A model generated the notes under the pieces. The model was not told the origin of the DNA, did no database searches, and saw only the letters and a list, made by a program, of their open reading frames with translations. Shown here one piece after another: positions 15,428-27,416 of a stretch of 64,000 nt of DNA (position 1 is its first letter; each line of letters starts with the position of its first letter). A program made the translations under genes and the position numbers. The stretch comes from Stichopus chloronotus. Lineage: Eukaryota > Echinodermata > Holothuroidea > Aspidochirotida > Stichopodidae. The stretch spans positions 9,044,143 through 9,108,142 of the forward strand of contig CM037845.1 in assembly GCA_021234535.1 (NCBI GenBank), written 5' to 3'.

Positions 15428-17800
15428 TCATCGACTTCCTAAAACAGAAAGGTAAATGCAAAATTATGAATATAAGCAGGGAATAAACATATACATTAAT
15501 GCATTTGTTAGGTCAATTTAGCTGAGTGGGGGATACTATTCGGTGGGGACAATTAAGGCCCTGACTGGGGAAGTGCCCCACCCCTCAGTTGGTGCCGCAC
15601 TGGCGCATGAGAACAACCACCTCTTTAAATTGGTTAGCGAAGGGGGTGGTGAGAAGCTGATCAGGGTAAAACTTTTTGATCATAACAAGTTGATCTACGT
15701 TGTTTACCTACCAAAAGCTTGATGTTCACCTGCCTACAGGATGATGGTTTTAAACTCCCTATGGAGTAACGATGTTAGCCTGTCTAAGGGTGAGAGGTTT
15801 AACCTGTCTAGCATCACCAAGTGAACGCAGTGAGAGAAAAGTCAAGTCAATAAAAAAAAATGTATACACTTGAATAATATTCTCCAGACACTTTGTAATC
15901 GTGTTGCGCCAGGAAGGTATATGTTAGCTCGTTTTTACGGACCTTTACAAGAGCTGCATAAAAAAAAAGTCAGATATTTTGGGTCAGTTTTTGTTCCCGC
16001 AGGTTTTTGAACGGACCTATAATAAGCCATGTATGAATCGACGTCATATGAGTTTAATATCCTGCCGTTACTTTGACCAGAGCAATTGTTTATGAATATC
16101 AATATAAAAGTATAGTATGAGACTAAAAAATGGTTGTTTTAAATTAAGTGTAATATTGCATAAACATTGTGATTTGCAATATGTAAGGATCAAATATGAA
16201 ACGAAACAAAAAGAAAACTTTTAAGAGAAATTTACCTGCATCACTAACCAGACCCAAACACAAAACTGTTAACAAAGAAATTATGTTTGTAGGTACAATT
16301 CTTCCATTAAGTGTAACCATGTTGCACCTCTCCTGTAACTCTCCCTGGACCTTTCGCTTTGATAAAATATCCTTCTACGTGCAGGACGGACTTTTTTTGC
16401 TAATTTTTCTAATCAAGCCAAAAAGATATATTGTCGCTCCTTTTTCTAATAACCAACTGGCGGAATTTCCGACTTTTAATGCCATGCATGCGGCCTACAT
16501 GCATGGTCACATGTTCGAGACAGACTGTACACGTTCGATGCCTTGAATTTGTTGGTACACTCTGAACAACGTCGAAAGGTGATACTCGACTTTTGGACTT
16601 CGGAGTTTCCTTGTCAAATATTATCAGAGTCACATGGCGGGGCCACATTTGTCAGCAGATAAGTCTTGCTTACTTACCTCTCCTTTTCCTCCACGGATTA
16701 GGCCCTGACAATCGTCTCACAAACAGAATAAAGGTCTGCGATAATTTTTATTTTCTTGGAAACGGCCGAAAGGATGGGGGAGTTGGCGATATTTAGGTGA
16801 GCGGCTAAGAGGAAACTACATTCGGGGAATTTACGCATAGTTTCGTTAACTGCTTTGGAAACCGCTTTGTTGGTTTTCTATATACACGCAACTCCTCTCC
16901 CCTTAATTCACGCCCCCATTCGGTGTTCCATAAAACTGCACCAATATTTGCACCAGCTGCGTTTAGTGCGCGTTTCAACTTTGAGAGATGATAACGTATT
17001 TTGCGTCCTTTACTGATCCTGAAATGAACCAAGTAAATAGCAACTACTTGCTCAGGGTTGATATAGTTGTTAATAGTTGTATATAAGACCCATTGCATGA
17101 TAAACTTGTTTATATTCGATTGCCAGGAAATGATATAAGTTGAAAGCCAAATATGCTAAGAGTGGAATCCCTCAAAGAAGCATTGCAAAATGTATACCGG
17201 TAATGTGTAACAGGAAAATATCAAGTCAAGAGAAACATATATTCAACTGTAATCGAACTTATACTTTTGTGAGCCGAAACTATATCGTAACAATCCGAAC
17301 AATTAGTCAACAAGAACTTCAAGAAGAAACAGAGAAAAAACTTCATATTTAAGACTTGTACATTAGTACGTTATTTCAATATGTTATCAGCAACAATTTA
17401 TCCGTACTTGCAAAGGTACAAAACACAAATGCTTACCTGCTTGAACAAAACTACGAATTGGAAATTCAAAAAAGTGATTGAAGAATATGACTTTTGAAAA
17501 AATTAACTAACCACTGACGAAACTCCAATGGTGACTTTTCACTCTCAACTGTACTTTACGATGAACCACGATGAATATACATTTTTCCTATCTTGTATTC
17601 ATTTGTATTTGCTTTTGTACTTACAAGTATTAATTAATTATTAATCACTATTTAATAGCGGTGACCGTAAGTCATAAATTCATACTTTAATAAGTACTAA
17701 GTCATGAATTCATACTTTTTAGGTGATGAATTTTAGTTTTTTTTTTTATTTGCTTTGCACTTCACTGGTGAAATGTTCATTTTTAGACCTTATCTGGGGT
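15428..17800. other. Intergenic stretch with nothing recognised
   Basis: AT-rich DNA upstream of the - strand SRCR gene. It was inspected for a signal-peptide exon and for promoter motifs. None was convincing. Confidence 0.4.
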
Positions 17801-17807
17801 ATGCCTA

Positions 17808-20800
17808 ATTCAGAATAACACGGTGATTAAATAGTGAAGTTTTGAAAATATTGGTAGGACATTTCCCCATGTCCCCTCTGTCACCACAAAAGCAATGTCG
17901 AAAAAAATCCTGGTCCATTATTATTTAGGCAGACTTGCTAAGTTCACCAAGTATTGGCCGGCACACTGTTAATGGGCCCACAATAACACCGCGAAACCAG
18001 AGATAGGCTATGAAAGGTACCGGTCTTCATACCCGTAGATTACTTCGGAGTAAACTGAAATGATGTGGAAGTTGCATTCCTGTTGACAATTGCAATCGAA
18101 GACATCTTCCACGACCTACATGTAGTTTTTCGGGTTGTTTCCCTTCTTGGTCTTAATCACAATAAAGTGCCTGCCAGTGTCATTTGTATGTATTATTACG
18201 TAGCTCCTTGTTGTATCGCTCCACTCACTATAAACTTTAAGTCCCCACTACACTGCACTAATCATAATACCGTCCAGCACATTCACTTTCAATTTGCTGC
18301 AAGGAGTGGCATCATGTGGAACGCAAACTTAGACATGCGTATGCTTCAGGCCGAAGTCTTCGAATTTTTCCAAATTTTCCCAAAAAAAATTCGGGGGGGG
18401 GGGGGGGGGGAGCTGCCCTTTCCCCAGCAGATACGTTACTGTTTCGAGTTATTTCATTAAATTCCCAATAGGGCCCACACACGAACATGCACCCTAAGAT
18501 AAACACTAACAGAGTACCATTCTGATATCAACATTGTGCAATAGAATCTTTAGATGAGACGCATTTTACAGAATCTCATAAAATGAGCCTTATAGGGTCC
18601 ACATGCTACCGGGAACAAAAATATTTGAATACCACAAATGTCCCACCCCCCCCCCCCCCCAAGAAGCATTTTGTCTCAGTTTAATACAAATCTCTGGACG
18701 CATGTGGGAGAGGCAACATTTTAGAATTTCGTAATATAGGGGCCATGATAAGGCTCACCTGGATCATTAGACTGACAATCCCTGAAAACCTTATGGTACC
18801 AGTAACTGAAAAAAAAAATGTTGATAAGGTATCATCAACATTGAAGAGCGCATCTGTTGGAGAAGCATCTTGCAGAATTCCATAATGTATTCCATAAGGT
18901 CCATATGGGACCTTGAACCGAAAGCTATTGCACACCTTACATGGCCATCACCTAAGGAACATCGTGTTCAAGTTTCACACAAATCCACGAAAGCTTGTAG
19001 GGAGGAGGAGCATTTTGAACAATTGTGGACATCTACAAGGGTCGCCTTGTGATCTCACAATAGCTCATGCCAGCATGATGCTCGCATGCGTTATAACCTA
19101 GAATAGTAAGATATCGATTTCTCATCCAGCTCCATAAGTTGCAATCTAGTGTGTATATAGGCTAGGCTAAGCTAAGAGTTGGGTAATCTGCTTAGGTCAA
19201 TCGCCTTTCTTCCTTTCCTTTTTGTTCGAACTATGAAACGCCGAAGTGGACTCAATTGACATCCGTATTTTGTCTCACGATTTCTTTTCTTATCATGGCT
19301 GTATTTCTGTTTTGCATTAAATTTGCATTAAAAATAATAATAATGAGATAACCTAATACCAAATGGTTGCTGTTTCAATTGTATGTGGGGAGAACTTTTA
19401 GAGTGACGAACAACTCAATTTCTCGTACATTTTCACGGTAGGCTCTTACGTTGACCTTTAACAACGTGGCATAACATTAGGTTCAAATCGTGCCGTTCGG
19501 TACCCCGAAAGACCATCTAGAACTCACACACACAAAACACACACGCTTGGCATTTGCTACGGTATTCTGTAAGTGTCATATTGTTAACGACTATTTGAAA
19601 TTCACCTACTTTAGACACAAAAACAATTTGTCATTGGGAACACCAAATAAAATATTACATCTTTTTGAATTTGAGTCCATATGCTATGTGTTAAACCTTC
19701 TACCTTTACCTTTCTTATAGAAATATGAAAAGTCGGATGCATAAACAAAAATATCAGGGGCCAGTCAGTATTATCAAAACGTGATGAGGAATGTTCCAAA
19801 TTTTAGGGAAGTTTTCCTTGAAGGAACCACCTCTTCGACGTTGGCACAGAATGTTAGGACCAACAAATTCATCGTTTATAGAAGGTTAGGGACAGTGGGG
19901 TCGCTATTGGGGGGGGGCAGTGACCTGGATTTTTTTTTCTTTTCGGAAATTTGGGAAAATTAGAGAAATTTGGGGAAATAATACTGAACTCCTATTTTTC
20001 AAAGTTTTTTCATAAAATAATTAATTCTGATACATGTCCATGCATCATTCGTATCTTAATGCAACATATTTCCCCCGATTTCGTGTGTCATTGCGGCATG
20101 AAAGCACGCGCATATTTTGAGTCGCGTTCCACAGAAATGCCCCCTAGCTGTGCCAGGGTAAACTGATTGAGTTGCTGTTGAGTATATTTTGATTACTGCA
20201 GTTCAGTGGGAACTTATAAGTTAGTCAGTGAGTGCACTACAATGCATGCAGCTATTTACAACTAACACTAACAGGCACTATTTTGTGATCCAAAAAGTGA
20301 TGTGACTCTAAAAACTACATGTAGGTCATGGAAGATGTCTTCGATTACAATTGACAATTTAAATCTGAGGAAATGCAGCTCAAATGACACTCGGGAAGGG
20401 CCGTTTTCGGCTATCTGGGGGTTTTCTTGTACAATCGGCGCCAACCAGTAGTGGTTCTCCATTTAGATAGTCTTGTCGTTCCCCCCCCCCCCCCCCTAAA
20501 TGGAAAATGTTTTGGTTCAGACGAACCTGATAGTGCACTTTGCATGAAGACTGTATTCCATCTTTTAATTCTTTATGCGCTCCTGATGAGGTGCTCATGG
20601 TGACCGAAATTATCGGGGTGGAGTGTCCACGTAGTTGAAAAAAAAAAAAAAACACCCAGCCAGTAGTAATTGTGGGCCTTCACACCCCTTGCCCCCCCCC
20701 CCCCACCTAAAGGTATGACACTAGCAAACCCGGTTAAATCATAACTGACTACTGGACCGGGATCTTTGCGACATTGTTGTGTAGTGATTGTCAGAATTGG

Positions 20801-20860
20801 GTAAATGACCTACCAATATTTTCAACATTGAACTGTTTAATCACATCGTAATTCTGAAGT
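17808..20860. mobile_element. About 3-kb element with long imperfect inverted arms
   Basis: Left arm segments recur inverted on the right. CAGAATAACACGGTGATTAAATAGTG (17811) matches the reverse of 20825-20870, including the shared AATATTGGTAGG core (reverse complement at about 20811). The segment at 18080-18175 (GACAATTGCAATCGAAGACATCTTCC...) matches the reverse of 20265-20365. The arms are interrupted by poly-C or poly-G runs at 18392-18410, 18645-18660, 20480-20497 and 20693-20704. No transposase was recognised. The interior holds a copy of the interspersed repeat seen at 12.2-13.1 kb. Confidence 0.6.
18480..19090. repeat. Interspersed repeat (copy 2)
   Basis: It shares with 12181-13140 the phrases CAGAATTCCATAA..., GGTCCATATGGGACCTTG, and AACATCGTGTTCAAGTTTCACACAAATCCACGAAAGC followed by AGGAGCATTTTGAACAATTGTGGA. 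It ends near ATAGCTCATGCCAGCATG. Non-coding. Confidence 0.6.
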
Positions 20861-21231
20861 AGCCGTACTCAGGATCTCACCTATTTCACCTGCAATACGT
20901 TCAAAGCAATTGAAAAGGAACTTAAATCATACAGCAGGAGCTCCTGGAGATAAATTCAGTTTAAATCTAGCATCAGATATAGCACCATTTTCATCTAGTC
21001 CACCCTACATAATCAAATTTTTTTTTCCAAATAGGAGGGGGAACCTCTCCGTCATCAGAATTTAAATTTTTGGTTAGGGGCTGGTCGATTACAACAATGC
21101 TTCAATAATGGACATCTTTGTGTTGATTTGACAGCGTTAACATCCTATTCAATAAACCGTATAGAGGGTACCGATAGCCTCTGCTGACATTGTCCAGCCG
21201 TCACACTCCCGTTAGCTAAAAGGGTATACTT

Positions 21232-21478
21232 GTGACAAACCATCAACAAGTGTACAAGAGAATCTGTAGGAGACACATTTTGTGGAATTTCATAAGACAG
21301 GCCATATACGGCTCACATGGGACCTTGGACTAAAAATTATTAAGCGCCTCATGTGGCCAACCACCTACGGAACATTGTGTCCAGTGTCCAGGTTTCATAG
21401 AAATCGACGAAAGCACGTGGAAGGAGAAGCGTCTTTAACAAATGCACAGACAGAGTGACACCGGCATGCTAGCATGAG
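21232..21478. repeat. Interspersed repeat (copy 3, short)
   Basis: It carries GTGGAATTTCATAAGACAGGCC, CTCACATGGGACCTTGGAC, ACATTGTGTCCAGTG and AGGAGAAGCGTCTTTAACAAATGCACAGA in the same order as copies 1 and 2. It ends directly against the TTAA-ended MITE at 21479. Confidence 0.6.
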
Positions 21479-21734
21479 TTAAAGGCTGTATTGCATCACC
21501 CTAAGCTATATTTTTACCTCCCTGAGAGGAAAATTCTCAACTGGTTCTAAGTTACAGTACTCTTAGACTGACAGCAAATTCGAAAGGTGCAGAGCAGCTC
21601 GTATTACACAGCGTACACAGGGATCCATTGTTTGATTACACATGTGGAAGAATTTAAGACAGGCTGAGGGAGGGACTAGAGGTAGGTAGTTGGGAGAATT
21701 GGAACTGTCTGGGGTGATGCTTTACAGCCTTTAA
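21479..21734. mobile_element. TTAA-ended MITE, copy 1 (256 bp)
   Basis: It starts TTAAAGGCTGTATTGCATCACC and ends GGTGATGCTTTACAGCCTTTAA, giving 22-base terminal inverted repeats that differ at two positions. TTAA at both ends resembles the target duplication of piggyBac-type transposons, though it could be part of the inverted repeat. A second copy with about 90% or higher identity by eye is at 33573-33829. Non-coding. Confidence 0.88.
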
Positions 21735-21989
21735 AATCTCAAGTCGTTAGAGATTGGTTTCTCATCCAGTTCCAGTGGGTGTAGTCTAGTCTTGTCTTTA
21801 TGTAAGATAGTGTTGGTTGCTCTGCTTAGGTCAGTTGCTTCCAATTCTTTTCCATTTTGTACATATTTTAAAGGACTGATGTGGATTCAATTGGCATCCG
21901 TATTTTGTTTCACGATTTATTTTCTAATCACGTTTGTATTTCTTTTTTGCAATAAATTTGCAAAATCATGTTCTGAATGAAGTGATCCA

Positions 21990-23165
21990 GCATCAAATGG
22001 AATACCCAAAACAGCCAAACATGGAAACCCAGCATCCATACTTTGAATACCACAGAACAACCACGCATGAAATACTCAGAGCAAACACATTAAGTACCAC
22101 AGAACACACGAAGAAGGAATACACAGGACACCCACATATGGAAAACCGATATAGGGAATACCCAGAACACCGTCTCATCATGCACACATTGAACACCACA
22201 TAACAACCATACATGGGATACCCAGAACATCCACACATGGAATACCTAGAACACCCACACATGGAACACTCAGGACACCCAGATATGGAAAACTAAGAAC
22301 ACCTACACATGGAATACACAGAACATCCACACCCGGAATATACAGTACAACCACAAACGGAATACACAGAACACGCACATATGGAAAACTGACATATGGA
22401 ATACCCAGAACACCCACAAATGGTATACTCATCATGCACACACTGAACACCACGAACAACCATACATGGAATATGAAGAACACCTACACATGGTATCAGG
22501 CCCCATATCCAGGGGGATTCAGGGGGTTCGTCTAAACTCCCCCCCCCCCCCCCCCCCCAACATCTGGAGTTCCGCTCAGCCTATGATAGTAGGCCTACGT
22601 TAGCAACATGTATACTGAGTTGTCATTTGTCCGTCATAATTGTCGGGTAAAATGTTCCACTTGAGGTAAAATCGAACCCCAGGCGGAAAAAGCTGCATAC
22701 GGGCCTGGGAATACCCAGACCACCCACATATGGAATACTCAGGACACCTACACATGGAATACACAGAACATCCACCCACAGAATACACAGAAGACCCACA
22801 AACGGAATACACAGAACATAAACATATGGAAAACCAACATATGGAATACCCAGAACACCCACACACCGAATACTCATCACTCACATATTGAATACTACAG
22901 AACACATGGAATACACAGAACACCCACACATGGAATACTCAGAACACCTACATGTGGAATACACAGAATATCCACACACGGAATACACAGAACACCCACA
23001 AACGGAATACACAGAATACCCACAAATGTAATACACAGAACATCCACAAATGGAATACTCATCACCCACACATGGAATACCACAGTACACCCAAACACGA
23101 AATACCCGAAAAACTCCACAGATGGAACACCCTGTACACTTACACAACGAATACCCATCACATAG
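21990..23165. repeat. 24-base minisatellite, two blocks
   Basis: An imperfect array of GGAATACACAGAACACCCACAAAC-like units (24 bases) runs at about 21990-22500 and 22705-23165. The gap contains an unrelated insert with a poly-C run at 22541-22558. Because 24 is divisible by three, both strands show artefactual open frames with 8-residue repeats (for example CGCSVYSM on the - strand). No start context, splice sites or conserved domain supports translation. Confidence 0.9.
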
Positions 23166-26100
23166 ACTGCATAAAAAAAATTAAAGCAAACACAGAAGTA
23201 AGACAGCAAACCAACATCTGATATGATGAAATCTATACAATGTTAGAGCCTGAATATTGCAAGTATGAATGATTCCATAAACTACGTAAAATTTAAATAC
23301 AAGTATATTAAATTATGAAAATTAGCATTCAATAACCATCAAACCAGTAAAGTTCATATACATGGTCAACAGTTTGCTTTCTCTGTAAAGTTTACCTTTA
23401 AGTCTAGGCTAAAACAATGTTTTTACATAGCTGACTGTGATAAAATAAAAAAAAAAACTTCCACTTAACCTTAAAGCGGATGTACTGCATAGCTCTTCAT
23501 GCTATCCTTAAAAATAGTGACAAATATTAATACAATACCAGGTAACATGTGGTTGCTATTGTGATATTACTTTGATTGATTGTTGACCTTTATTTCTTCC
23601 GAATGTTTTGTCCATAGGACTGTGAAGAGACATCTTCTGAGAGAAAGAAAAATTTAGGATTAGACCCTGTTTGGAGACTTTTGAAATGCCGGGATTTATC
23701 GACATCGAAATAAAAGTTAAACAGACATAAGCTGAACGTTACATTCAGGTTAAAGATAACAGAAAACAAAGTTAAAAATAAATGGATTAAGAGACACCGA
23801 TCTAACCATGTAAAGGTATTTAATTGCGATGGTTTTGTCGATACAATTTGATCAAATATGAAAACAATTCATTTCCCTTCTGGAGCACAATAAAGCTAAC
23901 TTTCTATGCATCAAATCATGGATACCTTGTCCGCAAGTTGCTTACGTCCCGTCCTGAGGTCAATTCGGCACAGATCAATGAAAGCGAATTCAGAACTGAA
24001 CGGTAAACGAGTAAAGAGAATAATGTACGCCAAAGGCCAAACTGAAAGACAGCAATGGCACGGCAGGTTTGGACATCAGCGCATGCAAAGCAATGTCTTC
24101 CTCTTTTTTTTCAACGTTGAACGTTCTATCGTGCAGCGACGTTCTATGAAACGTGACAGTGACAACTCAGGCAGTGATTGATTTGGCATCACTTCCTTGC
24201 AGGCTCTCTGTGTTTTCCTTGTATTTGTCAAACACACAAACAATTGGAAACGTTTTAAAAAAAGATGGAACATAACGGTGAGAAATTTGAAATTGGTTTG
24301 ATCTTATCATGCATTGGCAGAAACGGAAGGAAATACTTCAACATTTGTTCTTGAGAGTTACCAGAGAAAAGTATGCACCCATGTTCAAAAGTATACTTGT
24401 ACCTTCAGGCCTGATGACGCAGACAAACCGTCATGCCTGTGACATCAGGCTCTACGAATGACGTCAGGTAATAAATATTCTGCACGGATTCCTTACCGCT
24501 TGAACACACATCTTTAGGAGTCATGGCAGTTTTGAGTACTACACTAGAACTGTGGCTTTTAAATGACAGCCAGTGCTGTTTAATTGAAATGGAGCATTCA
24601 GAAAATGTGTTAAAAGAGATACCACTGTAGTACAGCAGGTAGCAAAGTATAACTTTTAGGGTAAATAAAAAAAAATTAAAGTTCGATACTATACTAAGTC
24701 TTTAAAATACAATTTAGCTCAAATGCTGTGGGTAGATATATACAATTTTCCTACATACATATCTTAGGTGTGTCAATCTGTACATTACATAAAATATTCA
24801 ATTTTCACCAACTTGCATCATATTCTCTGCATAAAGTTTGTTTGCTGCTTTTTTTCTTCCTTTTTTTTTAATTTTAAATGTGTCACTATATTGACCCTTC
24901 CCTTCCTGCCTCACAGATGTAACAAACTTGCACAGATGAAAAACACAAAAGTGATTGCATGATTAATTGTATATTAAATTTACAAAAGTTAATTCAATTA
25001 CAACTTCTTATAGAATCATTCACATGATAATATGTACACTCTCTTGTAAAAAATGATAAAATACATTCACATCTTGCCTGGATTGGTTTTAAGCTATACG
25101 TGGTAGATACACGGATGAACGGTTTGTCCATCAACTCTCCAAAATGACGAGAGCCGATTCCCTTCCTGTCCTCTTCATGTGCAATGAACGGCTTTGGAAC
25201 TTTTCTTCATGCTCCAGCTATAAAAGCTGAACAAAACTTATTGACCGACCGACCGACCGACCGACCGACCGACCGACCGACCGACCGACCGACCGACCGA
25301 CCGACCGACCGACTGACTGAATTTCGGTGAGGCAAACCACCACTGAGAAATTCTCAATTAGGTGAGACATACCACTCATCACAAAGCTACCTTTTAAATC
25401 AACAAAATCATTGCTATTGTTTTCTCAGTTTTCTTTTTCCTTTCAGGTGGAACATAGAAAGAAATGTAGTTTTTTTCATGGTCTTTTGTTTGATTTTGGC
25501 CCGACAAAAAGGGGCGTTTTGTCCATCTTTCAAGAGAAAGATATGTTTTGGACACTAGAGCTGTGACAAAGGTTTTGATGATCAAACCAGTGCACAGTTT
25601 GAAATTCTGCGAGTACAGCATGCAATTTGTACCATTTTTCAACGGAATGTGTTTATACCAGATACAAAACAGTTGAGCGAAGTTGTTCATTTGGTGATGA
25701 AATAGAATTCCTTAAATAGTGTTAAAATGAAAGATAAGGTTAACCATTTGCATTTTCATTTTTTTTTTTGTTCTATGATGTAAATGGTGAATCCAAGACC
25801 TGTCTTGAGAACAGCAGAAAAATTTTCCAAGGAATACAAGAGATGTCGTGGATTCAAAAAGTCTGTCCTGAGAATGAGTCATTCAAGCAAAATGACACTG
25901 ATGCTGGGTTTTGCTCTGATGGAAGACAATTGGACACAACGCAGTTGACAATCTTGTTGGATGTCGCCTCATGATAGGGACAGATTCATTCTGATTGCAC
26001 AGGGAGTTGCATTCCACATTTAGGTGAAAACTCGATGAAATAAAGAGATCAAAAGAAGGCAGGCACGCATCCATAGGGAAACGGAAAACTAAGGCTAAAA

Positions 26101-27233
26101 TCATTGTAGGAACTGAAGAATAGCTTACATCGTGGCTCTCAAGGAGTCATTTAAGCTGGCTGAGAAGCTTTATGGATTGAACGGCCGATTGACATCCACA
26201 AATAGAATCAGGGCAAAGTCAAAACGAACATTCTAATCATCTCATGTGTAATTGTTTACACTCTTTATAAGTCTGTCTCAAACAGAAACATTCAGGTGCT
26301 GCCTTTTGTTTCTGTCGCCCATGCTCCATTCCAGATCAGAACTTTCCGACAAACTCTTTCAGAAAGAAAAAATGCACAAACCGAAGATGGCAAACTGGCA
26401 CACCTGGCAGAGAAAACCTGAAAAGATAAACAGCAGCAACTGCAAAAGCTGTTTCTGCCTCTTACAGAAATGTTAATTGAGCCAAGGCAATGCAACAAAT
26501 TTACCATCGAAGTGTCTTACAGAATGTAATCTAGTCTCAAAATACTTAAACAGGCAAAGGAGAAGAGATTTGTCGAAAAAAGACGTAATCTGTAACATCC
26601 ATCGGGTAACAAGAAGTAAAACACACACAAAAATAGTATTGATTGGATATAAATTTAGTACTGGTTGGAAAATTGCGACTTTGACTACCAGTGAGTTGAA
26701 ATTAACATATTTGTATGAATGAATGAAACTGGTAATTCTTTGGTCAAGTCCCCCTCTCCCCCCTGGGTGTAACCCTCATAACATAATTCATATTCATAGA
26801 ATTAAAGGTGGGACATCTTCATTTCATTTGTATTCAAATGTAAACACAAGGATGAAGAGGCAGTGAAAAATGACCCACAAAGCAATGAACACCTTTCTAC
26901 CACCTTCAACAGACTCTTTGCCAAACAACACAGCTGATTGTCACCACTTGTAATCTCCAACTCACATTTGAGGCAAAACAACTTTCTGCAGAATGGAAGA
27001 CAAAAGTGTATTTCATCCACAGATAGATGGATTTACTTAACCATCTGGTAATGCTTTTTTTTTTTCTATGGTCTAGCTTCATCAGAAGCTGCACGACGTG
27101 GATCAAGATATGCTGAGAAGTAACAATTAACATAATGTTGGGTGACTGGCACAGTTACACAATGTTGTCACTTCTATCCCCCATCTGTCACCTCCTATTC
27201 CTCCCCCCCCCCCATCTGTCCCTGGTCCCAAAT
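23166..27233. other. Intergenic region 3' of the TRPA gene
   Basis: About 4 kb of AT-rich sequence containing the GACC tetranucleotide array (25243-25320) and, at its right edge, the presumed 3' untranslated region of the TRPA gene. No exon was recognised on either strand. Confidence 0.45.
25243..25320. repeat. (GACC)n tetranucleotide microsatellite
   Basis: About 17-18 perfect GACC units followed by two GACT units. Confidence 0.97.
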
Positions 27234-27416
27234 TTATTCTGCAACTTCTTCATTCGCATCATCGTCGTCATGTTCTATGTTTTGGTTCGACAGCAGAGTC
27301 TTCAGCATGGATTCTATGGAGTCACTTGTAACCTTGAGCTGCTTCATTCGCAGCTTCAAGTTTGAGACTTCCTTCCGCATTTCCTCTTGTCCTTTGCTGA
27401 GGGCTTGCATTTCACC
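27234..27416 (-). CDS. TRPA1: TRPA last exon: C-terminal coiled coil and stop
   Basis: 60 codons plus TAA (27236-27234). [17 protein letters not shown] followed by [20 protein letters not shown] shows heptad-like spacing, as in the tetramerising C-terminal coiled coil of TRPA1. It ends with an acidic [19 protein letters not shown] overlaps the stop codon, probably by chance. Confidence 0.9.
   Translation of the reverse strand, partial: GEMQALSKGQEEMRKEVSNLKLRMKQLKVTSDSIESMLKTLLSNQNIEHDDDDANEEVAE

Noticed and set aside
16196..16546. 116-codon + strand open frame
   Set aside because: Low-complexity Lys/Phe-rich start, no recognisable domain, no supporting splice sites or repeat match.
21990..23165. 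CRISPR-like or coding repeat array
   Set aside because: Units are contiguous and imperfect with no unique spacers of constant size, and the genome is eukaryotic. It is a minisatellite.
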